Shown: piece after piece, positions 38,471 to 52,519 of the stretch
Position numbering within the stretch: position 1 is the first letter of the stretch
Layout of the letters: each line of letters begins with the position of its first letter
Source: Eutrigla gurnardus
Lineage: Eukaryota; Chordata; Actinopteri; Perciformes; Triglidae
DNA length: 64,000 nt
Assembly: GCA_963514095.1 (NCBI GenBank)
Contig: CAUPSS010000009.1
Span: 186,001-250,000 of the forward strand
Reading direction: 5' to 3'
The notes under the pieces: model-generated
Database searches by the model: none
What the model saw: only the letters and a program-made list of their open reading frames with translations
Told to the model about the DNA's origin: nothing
Translations under genes and position numbers: made by a program

Positions 38471-38947
38471 GTCTGTCTCTACATGTCTCCCTGTGATAGA
38501 CTGGTTACCTGTCTGTCTTTACATGTCTCCCTGTGATAGACTGGTTACCTGTCTGTCTCTACATGTCTCCCTGTGATAGACTGGTTACCTGTCTGTCTCT
38601 ACATGTCTCCCTGTGATAGACTGGTTACCTGTCTGTCTCTACATGTCCCCCTGTGATAGACTGGTTACCTGTCTGTCTCTACATGTCTCCCTGTGATAGA
38701 CTGGTTACCTGTCTGTCTCTACATGTCTCCCTGTGAAAGACTGGTTACCTGTCTGTCTCTACATGTCCCCCTGTGATAGACTGGTTACCTGTCTGTCTCT
38801 ACATGTCTCCCTGTGATAGACTGGTTACCTGTCTGTCTCTACATGTCGGCCCCATGATAGACTGGTTACCTGTCTGTCTCTACATGTCTCCCTGTGATAG
38901 ACTGGTTACCTGTCTGTCTCTACATGTCTCCCTGTGATAGACTGGTT

Positions 38948-41447
38948 ACCTGTCTGTCTCCACATGTCTCCATGTGATAGACTGGTTACCTGTCTGTCTC
39001 TACATGTCAGCCCTATGATAGACTGGTTACCTGTCTGTCTCTACATGTCTCCCTGTGATAGACTGGTTACCTGTCTGTCTCTACATGTCAGCCCTGTGAT
39101 AGACTGGTTACCTGTCTGTATCTACATGTCTCCCTGTGATAGACTGGTTACCTGTCTGTCTCTACATGTCAGCCCTGTGATAGACTGGTTACCTGTCTGT
39201 CTCTACATGTCTCCCTGTGATAGACTGGTTACCTGTCTGTCTCTACATGTCTCCCTGTGATAGACTGGTTACCTGTCTGTCTCTACATGTCTCCCTGTGA
39301 TAGACTGGTCACCTGTCTGTCTCTACATGTCTCCCTGTGATAGACTGGTTACCTGTCTGTCTCTACATGTCTCCCTGTGATAGACTGGTTACCTGTCTGT
39401 CTCTACATGTCCCCCTGTGATAGACTGGTTACCTGTCTGTCTCTACATGTCTCCCTGTGATAGACTGGTTACCTGTCTGTCTCTACATGTCTCCCTGTGA
39501 TAGACTGGTTACCTGTCTGTCTCTACATGTCCCCCTGTGATAGACTGGTTACCTGTCTGTCTCTACATGTCTCCCTGTGATAGACTGGTTACCTGTCTGT
39601 CTCTACATGTCGGCCCCATGATAGACTGGTTACCTGTCTGTCTCTACATGTCTCCCTGTGATAGACTGGTTACCTGTCTGTCTCTACATGTCTCCCTGTG
39701 ATAGACTGGTTACCTGTCTGTCTCTACATGTCAGCCCTGTGATAGACTGGTCACCTGTCTGTCTCTACATGTCAGCCCTATGATAGACTGGTTACCTGTC
39801 TGTCTCTACATGTCCCCCTGTGATAGACTGGTTACCTGTCGGTCTCTACATGTCTCCCTGTGATAGACTGGTTACCTGTCTGTCTCTACATGTCTCCCTG
39901 TGATAGACTGGTTACCTGTCTGTCTCCACATGTCTCCATGTGATAGACTGGTTACCTGTCTGTCTCTACATGTCAGCCCTATGATAGACTGGTTACCTGT
40001 CTGTCTCTACATGTCTCCCTGTGATAGACTGGTTACCTGTCTGTCTCTACATGTCAGCCCTGTGATAGACTGGTTACCTGTCTGTATCTACATGTCTCCC
40101 TGTGATAGACTGGTTACCTGTCTGTCTCTACATGTCGGCCCCATGATAGACTGGTTACCTGTCTGTCTCTACATGTCTCCCTGTGATAGACTGGTTACCT
40201 GTCTGTCTCTACATGTCTCCCTGTGATAGACTGGTTACCTGTCTGTCTCTACATGTCGGCCCTGTGATAGACTGGTTACCTGTCTGTCTCTACATGTCAG
40301 CCCTGTGATAGACTGGTTGCCTGTCTGTCTCTACATGTCAGCCCTGTGATAGACTGGTTACCTGTCTGTCTCTACATGTCTCCCTGTGATAGACTGGTTA
40401 CCTGTCTGTCTCTACATGTCTCCCTGTGATAGACTGGTCACCTGTCTGTCTCTACATGTCTCCCTGTGATAGACTGGTTACCTGTCTGTCTCTACATGTC
40501 TCCCTGTGATAGACTGGTTACCTGTCTGTCTCTACATGTCCCCCTGTGATAGACTGGTTACCTGTCTGTCTCTACATGTCTCCCTGTGATAGACTGGTTA
40601 CCTGTCTGTCTCTACATGTCTCCCTGTGATAGACTGGTTACCTGTCTGTCTCTACATGTCCCCCTGTGATAGACTGGTTACCTGTCTGTCTCTACATGTC
40701 TCCCTGTGATAGACTGGTTACCTGTCTGTCTCTACATGTCGGCCCCATGATAGACTGGTTACCTGTCTGTCTCTACATGTCTCCCTGTGATAGACTGGTT
40801 ACCTGTCTGTCTCTACATGTCTCCCTGTGATAGACTGGTTACCTGTCTGTCTCTACATGTCGGCCCTGTGATAGACTGGTTACCTGTCTGTCTCTACATG
40901 TCAGCCCTGTGATAGACTGGTTGCCTGTCTGTCTCTACATGTCAGCCCTGTGATAGACTGGTTACCTGTCTGTCTCTACATGTATCCCTGTGATAGACTG
41001 GTTACCTGTCTGTCTCTACATGTATCCCTGTGATAGACTGGTTACCTGTCTGTCTCTACATGTCAGCCCTGTGATAGACTGGTTACCTGTCTGTCTCTAC
41101 ATGTCCCCCTGTGATAGACTGGTTACCTGTCGGTCTCTACATGTCTCCCTGTGATAGACTGGTTACCTGTCTGTCTCTACATGTCTCCCTGTGATAGACT
41201 GGTTACCTGTCTGTCTCCACATGTCTCCATGTGATAGACTGGTTACCTGTCTGTCTCTACATGTCAGCCCTATGATAGACTTGTTACCTGTCTGTCTCTA
41301 CATGTCAGCCCTGTGATAGACTGGTTACCTGTCTGTCTCTACATGTCAGCCCTGTGATAGACTGGTTACCTGTCTGTCTCTACATGTCTCCCTGTGATAG
41401 ACTGGTTACCTGTCTGTCTCTACATGTCTCCCTGTGATAGACTGGTC
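38948..41447. repeat. Tandem duplication copy 1, period 2500 bp
   Basis: Anchors at exactly 2500: ccacat 38961 to 41461, the 39900 group to 42400, gtatccc 41022 to 43522, agacttg 41279 to 43779. The left edge falls after the ttacc at 38947, which is tcacc at 41447 and at 43947. The duplication ends are thus resolved to about 13 bp of shared sequence. The one clear difference I saw is a second gtatccc at 40982 against gtctccc in copy 2. Confidence 0.9.
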
Positions 41448-43947
41448 ACCTGTCTGTCTCCACATGTCTCCATGTGATAGACTGGTTACCTGTCTGTCTC
41501 TACATGTCAGCCCTATGATAGACTGGTTACCTGTCTGTCTCTACATGTCTCCCTGTGATAGACTGGTTACCTGTCTGTCTCTACATGTCAGCCCTGTGAT
41601 AGACTGGTTACCTGTCTGTATCTACATGTCTCCCTGTGATAGACTGGTTACCTGTCTGTCTCTACATGTCAGCCCTGTGATAGACTGGTTACCTGTCTGT
41701 CTCTACATGTCTCCCTGTGATAGACTGGTTACCTGTCTGTCTCTACATGTCTCCCTGTGATAGACTGGTTACCTGTCTGTCTCTACATGTCTCCCTGTGA
41801 TAGACTGGTCACCTGTCTGTCTCTACATGTCTCCCTGTGATAGACTGGTTACCTGTCTGTCTCTACATGTCTCCCTGTGATAGACTGGTTACCTGTCTGT
41901 CTCTACATGTCCCCCTGTGATAGACTGGTTACCTGTCTGTCTCTACATGTCTCCCTGTGATAGACTGGTTACCTGTCTGTCTCTACATGTCTCCCTGTGA
42001 TAGACTGGTTACCTGTCTGTCTCTACATGTCCCCCTGTGATAGACTGGTTACCTGTCTGTCTCTACATGTCTCCCTGTGATAGACTGGTTACCTGTCTGT
42101 CTCTACATGTCGGCCCCATGATAGACTGGTTACCTGTCTGTCTCTACATGTCTCCCTGTGATAGACTGGTTACCTGTCTGTCTCTACATGTCTCCCTGTG
42201 ATAGACTGGTTACCTGTCTGTCTCTACATGTCAGCCCTGTGATAGACTGGTCACCTGTCTGTCTCTACATGTCAGCCCTATGATAGACTGGTTACCTGTC
42301 TGTCTCTACATGTCCCCCTGTGATAGACTGGTTACCTGTCGGTCTCTACATGTCTCCCTGTGATAGACTGGTTACCTGTCTGTCTCTACATGTCTCCCTG
42401 TGATAGACTGGTTACCTGTCTGTCTCCACATGTCTCCATGTGATAGACTGGTTACCTGTCTGTCTCTACATGTCAGCCCTATGATAGACTGGTTACCTGT
42501 CTGTCTCTACATGTCTCCCTGTGATAGACTGGTTACCTGTCTGTCTCTACATGTCAGCCCTGTGATAGACTGGTTACCTGTCTGTATCTACATGTCTCCC
42601 TGTGATAGACTGGTTACCTGTCTGTCTCTACATGTCGGCCCCATGATAGACTGGTTACCTGTCTGTCTCTACATGTCTCCCTGTGATAGACTGGTTACCT
42701 GTCTGTCTCTACATGTCTCCCTGTGATAGACTGGTTACCTGTCTGTCTCTACATGTCGGCCCTGTGATAGACTGGTTACCTGTCTGTCTCTACATGTCAG
42801 CCCTGTGATAGACTGGTTGCCTGTCTGTCTCTACATGTCAGCCCTGTGATAGACTGGTTACCTGTCTGTCTCTACATGTCTCCCTGTGATAGACTGGTTA
42901 CCTGTCTGTCTCTACATGTCTCCCTGTGATAGACTGGTCACCTGTCTGTCTCTACATGTCTCCCTGTGATAGACTGGTTACCTGTCTGTCTCTACATGTC
43001 TCCCTGTGATAGACTGGTTACCTGTCTGTCTCTACATGTCCCCCTGTGATAGACTGGTTACCTGTCTGTCTCTACATGTCTCCCTGTGATAGACTGGTTA
43101 CCTGTCTGTCTCTACATGTCTCCCTGTGATAGACTGGTTACCTGTCTGTCTCTACATGTCCCCCTGTGATAGACTGGTTACCTGTCTGTCTCTACATGTC
43201 TCCCTGTGATAGACTGGTTACCTGTCTGTCTCTACATGTCGGCCCCATGATAGACTGGTTACCTGTCTGTCTCTACATGTCTCCCTGTGATAGACTGGTT
43301 ACCTGTCTGTCTCTACATGTCTCCCTGTGATAGACTGGTTACCTGTCTGTCTCTACATGTCGGCCCTGTGATAGACTGGTTACCTGTCTGTCTCTACATG
43401 TCAGCCCTGTGATAGACTGGTTGCCTGTCTGTCTCTACATGTCAGCCCTGTGATAGACTGGTTACCTGTCTGTCTCTACATGTCTCCCTGTGATAGACTG
43501 GTTACCTGTCTGTCTCTACATGTATCCCTGTGATAGACTGGTTACCTGTCTGTCTCTACATGTCAGCCCTGTGATAGACTGGTTACCTGTCTGTCTCTAC
43601 ATGTCCCCCTGTGATAGACTGGTTACCTGTCGGTCTCTACATGTCTCCCTGTGATAGACTGGTTACCTGTCTGTCTCTACATGTCTCCCTGTGATAGACT
43701 GGTTACCTGTCTGTCTCCACATGTCTCCATGTGATAGACTGGTTACCTGTCTGTCTCTACATGTCAGCCCTATGATAGACTTGTTACCTGTCTGTCTCTA
43801 CATGTCAGCCCTGTGATAGACTGGTTACCTGTCTGTCTCTACATGTCAGCCCTGTGATAGACTGGTTACCTGTCTGTCTCTACATGTCTCCCTGTGATAG
43901 ACTGGTTACCTGTCTGTCTCTACATGTCTCCCTGTGATAGACTGGTC
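41448..43947. repeat. Tandem duplication copy 2, period 2500 bp
   Basis: This copy abuts copy 1. The junction has a hybrid monomer: tcacc from the array's A-tcacc class joined to a ccacat tail (41441-41466). That combination is not found in either parent class, as expected from unequal exchange between non-equivalent monomers. Confidence 0.9.
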
Positions 43948-45690
43948 ACCTGTCTGTCTCTACATGTCTCCCTGTGATAGACTGGTTACCTGTCTGTCTT
44001 TACATGTCTCCCTGTGATAGACTGGTTACCTGTCTGTCTCTACATGTCTCCCTGTGATAGACTGGTTACCTGTCTGTCTCTACATGTCTCCCTGTGATAG
44101 ACTGGTTACCTGTCTGTCTCTACATGTCCCCCTGTGATAGACTGGTTACCTGTCTGTCTCTACATGTCTCCCTGTGATAGACTGGTTACCTGTCTGTCTC
44201 TACATGTCTCCCTGTGAAAGACTGGTTACCTGTCTGTCTCTACATGTCCCCCTGTGATAGACTGGTTACCTGTCTGTCTCTACATGTCTCCCTGTGATAG
44301 ACTGGTTACCTGTCTGTCTCTACATGTCGGCCCCATGATAGACTGGTTACCTGTCTGTCTCTACATGTCTCCCTGTGATAGACTGGTTACCTGTCTGTCT
44401 CTACATGTCTCCCTGTGATAGACTGGTTACCTGTCTGTCTCCACATGTCTCCATGTGATAGACTGGTTACCTGTCTGTCTCTACATGTCAGCCCTATGAT
44501 AGACTGGTTACCTGTCTGTCTCTACATGTCTCCCTGTGATAGACTGGTTACCTGTCTGTCTCTACATGTCAGCCCTGTGATAGACTGGTTACCTGTCTGT
44601 ATCTACATGTCTCCCTGTGATAGACTGGTTACCTGTCTGTCTCTACATGTCAGCCCTGTGATAGACTGGTTACCTGTCTGTCTCTACATGTCTCCCTGTG
44701 ATAGACTGGTTACCTGTCTGTCTCTACATGTCTCCCTGTGATAGACTGGTTACCTGTCTGTCTCTACATGTCTCCCTGTGATAGACTGGTCACCTGTCTG
44801 TCTCTACATGTCTCCCTGTGATAGACTGGTTACCTGTCTGTCTCTACATGTCTCCCTGTGATAGACTGGTTACCTGTCTGTCTCTACATGTCCCCCTGTG
44901 ATAGACTGGTTACCTGTCTGTCTCTACATGTCTCCCTGTGATAGACTGGTTAACTGTCTGTCTCTACATGTCTCCCTGTGATAGACTGGTTACCTGTCTG
45001 TCTCTACATGTCCCCCTGTGATAGACTGGTTACCTGTCTGTCTCTACATGTCTCCCTGTGATAGACTGGTTACCTGTCTGTCTCTACATGTCGGCCCCAT
45101 GATAGACTGGTTACCTGTCTGTCTCTACATGTCTCCCTGTGATAGACTGGTTACCTGTCTGTCTCTACATGTCTCCCTGTGATAGACTGGTTACCTGTCT
45201 GTCTCTACATGTCGGCCCTGTGATAGACTGGTTACCTGTCTGTCTCTACATGTCAGCCCTGTGATAGACTGGTTGCCTGTCTGTCTCTACATGTCAGCCC
45301 TGTGATAGACTGGTTACCTGTCTGTCTCTACATGTCTCCCTGTGATAGACTGGTTACCTGTCTGTCTCTACATGTCTCCCTGTGATAGACTGGTTACCTG
45401 TCTGTCTCTACATGTCAGCCCTGTGATAGACTGGTTACCTGTCTGTCTCTACATGTCCCCCTGTGATAGACTGGTTACCTGTCGGTCTCTACATGTCTCC
45501 CTGTGATAGACTGGTTACCTGTCTGTCTCTACATGTCTCCCTGTGATAGACTGGTTACCTGTCTGTCTCCACATGTGTCCATGTGATAGACTGGTTACCT
45601 GTCTGTCTCTACATGTCAGCCCTATGATAGACTGGTTACCTGTCTGTCTCTACATGTCAGCCCTGTGATAGACTGGTTACCTGTCTGTCT
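43930..45690. repeat. Block copied to about 48760-50520 (offset 4831)
   Basis: Anchors: cttt 43998 to 48829, the ccacat group 44415 to 49246, ttaactg 44951 to 49782, and the ccacat/ccatg pair near 45570 to 50401. A gtgtcc variant near 45576 is private to this copy. Edges are approximate. Confidence 0.8.
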
Positions 45691-45899
45691 GTACATGTCT
45701 CCCTGTGATAGACTGGTTACCTGTCTGTCTCTACATGTCTCCCTGTGATAGACTGGTTACCTGTCTGTCTCTACATGTCTCCCTGTGATAGACTGGTTAC
45801 CTGTCTGTCTCTACATGTCAGCCCTATGATAGACTGGTTACCTGTCTGTCTCTACATGTCAGCCCTGTGATAGACTGGTTACCTGTCTGTCTGTACATG

Positions 45900-47262
45900 T
45901 CTCCCTGTGATAGACTGGTTACCTGTCTGTCTCTACATGTCTCCCTGTGATAGACTGGTTACCTGTCTGTCTCTACATGTCAGCCCTATGATAGACTGGT
46001 TACCTGTCTGTCTCTACATGTCAGCCCTGTGATAGACTGGTTACCTGTCTGTCTCTACATGTCAGCCCTGTGATAGACTGGTTACCTGTCTGTCTGTACA
46101 TGTCTCCCTGTGATAGACTGGTTACCTGTCTGTCTCTACATGTCTCCCTGTGATAGACTGGTTACCTGTCTGTCTCTAAATGTCGGCCCCGTGATAGACT
46201 GGTTACCTGTCTGTCTCTACATGTCTCCCTGTGATAGACTGGTTACCTGTCTGTCTCTACATGTCAGCCCTGTGATAGACTGGTTACCTGTCTGTATCTA
46301 CATGTCTCCCTGTGATAGACTGGTTACCTGTCTGTCTCTACATGTCAGCCCTGTGATAGACTGGTTACCTGTCTGTCTCTACATGTCTCCCTGTGATAGA
46401 CTGGTTACCTGTCTGTCTCTACATGTCTCCCTGTGATAGACTGGTTACCTGTCTGTCTCTACATGTCTCCCTGTGATAGACTGGTCACCTGTCTGTCTCT
46501 ACATGTCTCCCTGTGATAGACTGGTTACCTGTCTGTCTCTACATGTCTCCCTGTGATAGACTGGTTACCTGTCTGTCTCTACATGTCCCCCTGTGATAGA
46601 CTGGTTACCTGTCTGTCTCTACATGTCTCCCTGTGATAGACTGGTTAACTGTCTGTCTCTACATGTCTCCCTGTGATAGACTGGTTACCTGTCTGTCTCT
46701 ACATGTCCCCCTGTGATAGACTGGTTACCTGTCTGTCTCTACATGTCTCCCTGTGATAGACTGGTTACCTGTCTGTCTCTACATGTCGGCCCCATGATAG
46801 ACTGGTTACCTGTCTGTCTCTACATGTCTCCCTGTGATAGACTGGTTACCTGTCTGTCTCTACATGTCTCCCTGTGATAGACTGGTTACCTGTCTGTCTC
46901 TACATGTCGGCCCTGTGATAGACTGGTTACCTGTCTGTCTCTACATGTCAGCCCTGTGATAGACTGGTTGCCTGTCTGTCTCTACATGTCAGCCCTGTGA
47001 TAGACTGGTTACCTGTCTGTCTCTACATGTCTCCCTGTGATAGACTGGTTACCTGTCTGTCTCTACATGTCTCCCTGTGATAGACTGGTTACCTGTCTGT
47101 CTCTACATGTCAGCCCTGTGATAGACTGGTTACCTGTCTGTCTCTACATGTCCCCCTGTGATAGACTGGTTACCTGTCGGTCTCTACATGTCTCCCTGTG
47201 ATAGACTGGTTACCTGTCTGTCTCTACATGTCTCCCTGTGATAGACTGGTTACCTGTCTGTC
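45900..47262. repeat. Block copied to about 50570-51932 (offset 4670)
   Basis: Anchors: the group at 46110 to 50780, the ctaaatgtcggccccgtg variant near 46177 to 50847, and ttaactg 46646 to 51316. The copies part at about 47263, where this one continues to gtatccc (47270) and the other to the ccacat variant. Confidence 0.8.
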
Positions 47263-47778
47263 TCTACATGTATCCCTGTGATAGACTGGTTACCTGTCTG
47301 TCTCTACATGTCAGCCCTGTGATAGACTGGTTACCTGTCTGTCTCTACATGTCCCCCTGTGATAGACTGGTTACCTGTCGGTCTCTACATGTCTCCCTGT
47401 GATAGACTGGTTACCTGTCTGTCTCTACATGTCTCCCTGTGATAGACTGGTCACCTGTCTGTCTCTACATGTCTCCCTGTGATAGACTGGTTACCTGTCT
47501 GTCTTTACATGTCTCCCTGTGATAGACTGGTTACCTGTCTGTCTCTACATGTCTCCCTGTGATAGACTGGTTACCTGTCTGTCTCTACATGTCTCCCTGT
47601 GATAGACTGGTTACCTGTCTGTCTCTACATGTCCCCCTGTGATAGACTGGTTACCTGTCTGTCTCTACATGTCTCCCTGTGATAGACTGGTTACCTGTCT
47701 GTCTCTACATGTCTCCCTGTGAAAGACTGGTTACCTGTCTGTCTCTACATGTCCCCCTGTGATAGACTGGTTACCTGT
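46578..47778. repeat. Block copied to 47904-49104 (offset 1326), mosaic ends
   Basis: Anchors: ttaactg 46646 to 47972, gtatccc 47270 to 48596, cttt 47503 to 48829, gaaag 47721 to 49047. The stretch between the copies (47779-47903) does not fit offset 1326. It matches instead the B-tcggt, A, A-tcacc, A-cttt group about 400 bp upstream (cttt 47503 to 47903). The locus is therefore a patchwork rather than a simple tandem pair. Confidence 0.78.
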
Positions 47779-50700
47779 CGGTCTCTACATGTCTCCCTGT
47801 GATAGACTGGTTACCTGTCTGTCTCTACATGTCTCCCTGTGATAGACTGGTCACCTGTCTGTCTCTACATGTCTCCCTGTGATAGACTGGTTACCTGTCT
47901 GTCTTTACATGTCTCCCTGTGATAGACTGGTTACCTGTCTGTCTCTACATGTCTCCCTGTGATAGACTGGTTAACTGTCTGTCTCTACATGTCTCCCTGT
48001 GATAGACTGGTTACCTGTCTGTCTCTACATGTCCCCCTGTGATAGACTGGTTACCTGTCTGTCTCTACATGTCTCCCTGTGATAGACTGGTTACCTGTCT
48101 GTCTCTACATGTCGGCCCCATGATAGACTGGTTACCTGTCTGTCTCTACATGTCTCCCTGTGATAGACTGGTTACCTGTCTGTCTCTACATGTCTCCCTG
48201 TGATAGACTGGTTACCTGTCTGTCTCTACATGTCGGCCCTGTGATAGACTGGTTACCTGTCTGTCTCTACATGTCAGCCCTGTGATAGACTGGTTGCCTG
48301 TCTGTCTCTACATGTCAGCCCTGTGATAGACTGGTTACCTGTCTGTCTCTACATGTCTCCCTGTGATAGACTGGTTACCTGTCTGTCTCTACATGTCTCC
48401 CTGTGATAGACTGGTTACCTGTCTGTCTCTACATGTCAGCCCTGTGATAGACTGGTTACCTGTCTGTCTCTACATGTCCCCCTGTGATAGACTGGTTACC
48501 TGTCGGTCTCTACATGTCTCCCTGTGATAGACTGGTTACCTGTCTGTCTCTACATGTCTCCCTGTGATAGACTGGTTACCTGTCTGTCTCTACATGTATC
48601 CCTGTGATAGACTGGTTACCTGTCTGTCTCTACATGTCAGCCCTGTGATAGACTGGTTACCTGTCTGTCTCTACATGTCCCCCTGTGATAGACTGGTTAC
48701 CTGTCGGTCTCTACATGTCTCCCTGTGATAGACTGGTTACCTGTCTGTCTCTACATGTCTCCCTGTGATAGACTGGTCACCTGTCTGTCTCTACATGTCT
48801 CCCTGTGATAGACTGGTTACCTGTCTGTCTTTACATGTCTCCCTGTGATAGACTGGTTACCTGTCTGTCTCTACATGTCTCCCTGTGATAGACTGGTTAC
48901 CTGTCTGTCTCTACATGTCTCCCTGTGATAGACTGGTTACCTGTCTGTCTCTACATGTCCCCCTGTGATAGACTGGTTACCTGTCTGTCTCTACATGTCT
49001 CCCTGTGATAGACTGGTTACCTGTCTGTCTCTACATGTCTCCCTGTGAAAGACTGGTTACCTGTCTGTCTCTACATGTCCCCCTGTGATAGACTGGTTAC
49101 CTGTCTGTCTCTACATGTCTCCCTGTGATAGACTGGTTACCTGTCTGTCTCTACATGTCGGCCCCATGATAGACTGGTTACCTGTCTGTCTCTACATGTC
49201 TCCCTGTGATAGACTGGTTACCTGTCTGTCTCTACATGTCTCCCTGTGATAGACTGGTTACCTGTCTGTCTCCACATGTCTCCATGTGATAGACTGGTTA
49301 CCTGTCTGTCTCTACATGTCAGCCCTATGATAGACTGGTTACCTGTCTGTCTCTACATGTCTCCCTGTGATAGACTGGTTACCTGTCTGTCTCTACATGT
49401 CAGCCCTGTGATAGACTGGTTACCTGTCTGTATCTACATGTCTCCCTGTGATAGACTGGTTACCTGTCTGTCTCTACATGTCAGCCCTGTGATAGACTGG
49501 TTACCTGTCTGTCTCTACATGTCTCCCTGTGATAGACTGGTTACCTGTCTGTCTCTACATGTCTCCCTGTGATAGACTGGTTACCTGTCTGTCTCTACAT
49601 GTCTCCCTGTGATAGACTGGTCACCTGTCTGTCTCTACATGTCTCCCTGTGATAGACTGGTTACCTGTCTGTCTCTACATGTCTCCCTGTGATAGACTGG
49701 TTACCTGTCTGTCTCTACATGTCCCCCTGTGATAGACTGGTTACCTGTCTGTCTCTACATGTCTCCCTGTGATAGACTGGTTAACTGTCTGTCTCTACAT
49801 GTCTCCCTGTGATAGACTGGTTACCTGTCTGTCTCTACATGTCCCCCTGTGATAGACTGGTTACCTGTCTGTCTCTACATGTCTCCCTGTGATAGACTGG
49901 TTACCTGTCTGTCTCTACATGTCGGCCCCATGATAGACTGGTTACCTGTCTGTCTCTACATGTCTCCCTGTGATAGACTGGTTACCTGTCTGTCTCTACA
50001 TGTCTCCCTGTGATAGACTGGTTACCTGTCTGTCTCTACATGTCGGCCCTGTGATAGACTGGTTACCTGTCTGTCTCTACATGTCAGCCCTGTGATAGAC
50101 TGGTTGCCTGTCTGTCTCTACATGTCAGCCCTGTGATAGACTGGTTACCTGTCTGTCTCTACATGTCTCCCTGTGATAGACTGGTTACCTGTCTGTCTCT
50201 ACATGTCTCCCTGTGATAGACTGGTTACCTGTCTGTCTCTACATGTCAGCCCTGTGATAGACTGGTTACCTGTCTGTCTCTACATGTCCCCCTGTGATAG
50301 ACTGGTTACCTGTCGGTCTCTACATGTCTCCCTGTGATAGACTGGTTACCTGTCTGTCTCTACATGTCTCCCTGTGATAGACTGGTTACCTGTCTGTCTC
50401 CACATGTCTCCATGTGATAGACTGGTTACCTGTCTGTCTCTACATGTCAGCCCTATGATAGACTGGTTACCTGTCTGTCTCTACATGTCAGCCCTGTGAT
50501 AGACTGGTTACCTGTCTGTCTCTACATGTCAGCCCTGTGATAGACTGGTTACCTGTCTGTCTGTACATGTCTCCCTGTGATAGACTGGTTACCTGTCTGT
50601 CTCTACATGTCTCCCTGTGATAGACTGGTTACCTGTCTGTCTCTACATGTCAGCCCTATGATAGACTGGTTACCTGTCTGTCTCTACATGTCAGCCCTGT

Positions 50701-52519
50701 GATAGACTGGTTACCTGTCTGTCTCTACATGTCAGCCCTGTGATAGACTGGTTACCTGTCTGTCTGTACATGTCTCCCTGTGATAGACTGGTTACCTGTC
50801 TGTCTCTACATGTCTCCCTGTGATAGACTGGTTACCTGTCTGTCTCTAAATGTCGGCCCCGTGATAGACTGGTTACCTGTCTGTCTCTACATGTCTCCCT
50901 GTGATAGACTGGTTACCTGTCTGTCTCTACATGTCAGCCCTGTGATAGACTGGTTACCTGTCTGTATCTACATGTCTCCCTGTGATAGACTGGTTACCTG
51001 TCTGTCTCTACATGTCAGCCCTGTGATAGACTGGTTACCTGTCTGTCTCTACATGTCTCCCTGTGATAGACTGGTTACCTGTCTGTCTCTACATGTCTCC
51101 CTGTGATAGACTGGTTACCTGTCTGTCTCTACATGTCTCCCTGTGATAGACTGGTCACCTGTCTGTCTCTACATGTCTCCCTGTGATAGACTGGTTACCT
51201 GTCTGTCTCTACATGTCTCCCTGTGATAGACTGGTTACCTGTCTGTCTCTACATGTCCCCCTGTGATAGACTGGTTACCTGTCTGTCTCTACATGTCTCC
51301 CTGTGATAGACTGGTTAACTGTCTGTCTCTACATGTCTCCCTGTGATAGACTGGTTACCTGTCTGTCTCTACATGTCCCCCTGTGATAGACTGGTTACCT
51401 GTCTGTCTCTACATGTCTCCCTGTGATAGACTGGTTACCTGTCTGTCTCTACATGTCGGCCCCATGATAGACTGGTTACCTGTCTGTCTCTACATGTCTC
51501 CCTGTGATAGACTGGTTACCTGTCTGTCTCTACATGTCTCCCTGTGATAGACTGGTTACCTGTCTGTCTCTACATGTCGGCCCTGTGATAGACTGGTTAC
51601 CTGTCTGTCTCTACATGTCAGCCCTGTGATAGACTGGTTGCCTGTCTGTCTCTACATGTCAGCCCTGTGATAGACTGGTTACCTGTCTGTCTCTACATGT
51701 CTCCCTGTGATAGACTGGTTACCTGTCTGTCTCTACATGTCTCCCTGTGATAGACTGGTTACCTGTCTGTCTCTACATGTCAGCCCTGTGATAGACTGGT
51801 TACCTGTCTGTCTCTACATGTCCCCCTGTGATAGACTGGTTACCTGTCGGTCTCTACATGTCTCCCTGTGATAGACTGGTTACCTGTCTGTCTCTACATG
51901 TCTCCCTGTGATAGACTGGTTACCTGTCTGTCTCCACATGTCTCCATGTGATAGACTGGTTACCTGTCTGTCTCTACATGTCAGCCCTATGATAGACTGG
52001 TTACCTGTCTGTCTCTACATGTCAGCCCTGTGATAGACTGGTTACCTGTCTGTCTGTACATGTCTCCCTGTGATAGACTGGTTACCTGTCTGTCTCTACA
52101 TGTCTCCCTGTGATAGACTGGTTACCTGTCTGTCTCTACATGTCAGCCCTATGATAGACTGGTTACCTGTCTGTCTCTACATGTCAGCCCTGTGATAGAC
52201 TGGTTACCTGTCTGTCTCTACATGTCAGCCCTGTGATAGACTGGTTACCTGTCTGTCTGTACATGTCTCCCTGTGATAGACTGGTTACCTGTCTGTCTCT
52301 ACATGTCTCCCTGTGATAGACTGGTTACCTGTCTGTCTCTACATGTCAGCCCTATGATAGACTGGTTACCTGTCTGTCTCTACATGTCAGCCCTGTGATA
52401 GACTGGTTACCTGTCTGTCTCTACATGTCAGCCCTGTGATAGACTGGTTACCTGTCTGTCTGTACATGTCTCCCTGTGATAGACTGGTTACCTGTCTGTC
52501 TCTACATGTCTCCCTGTGA

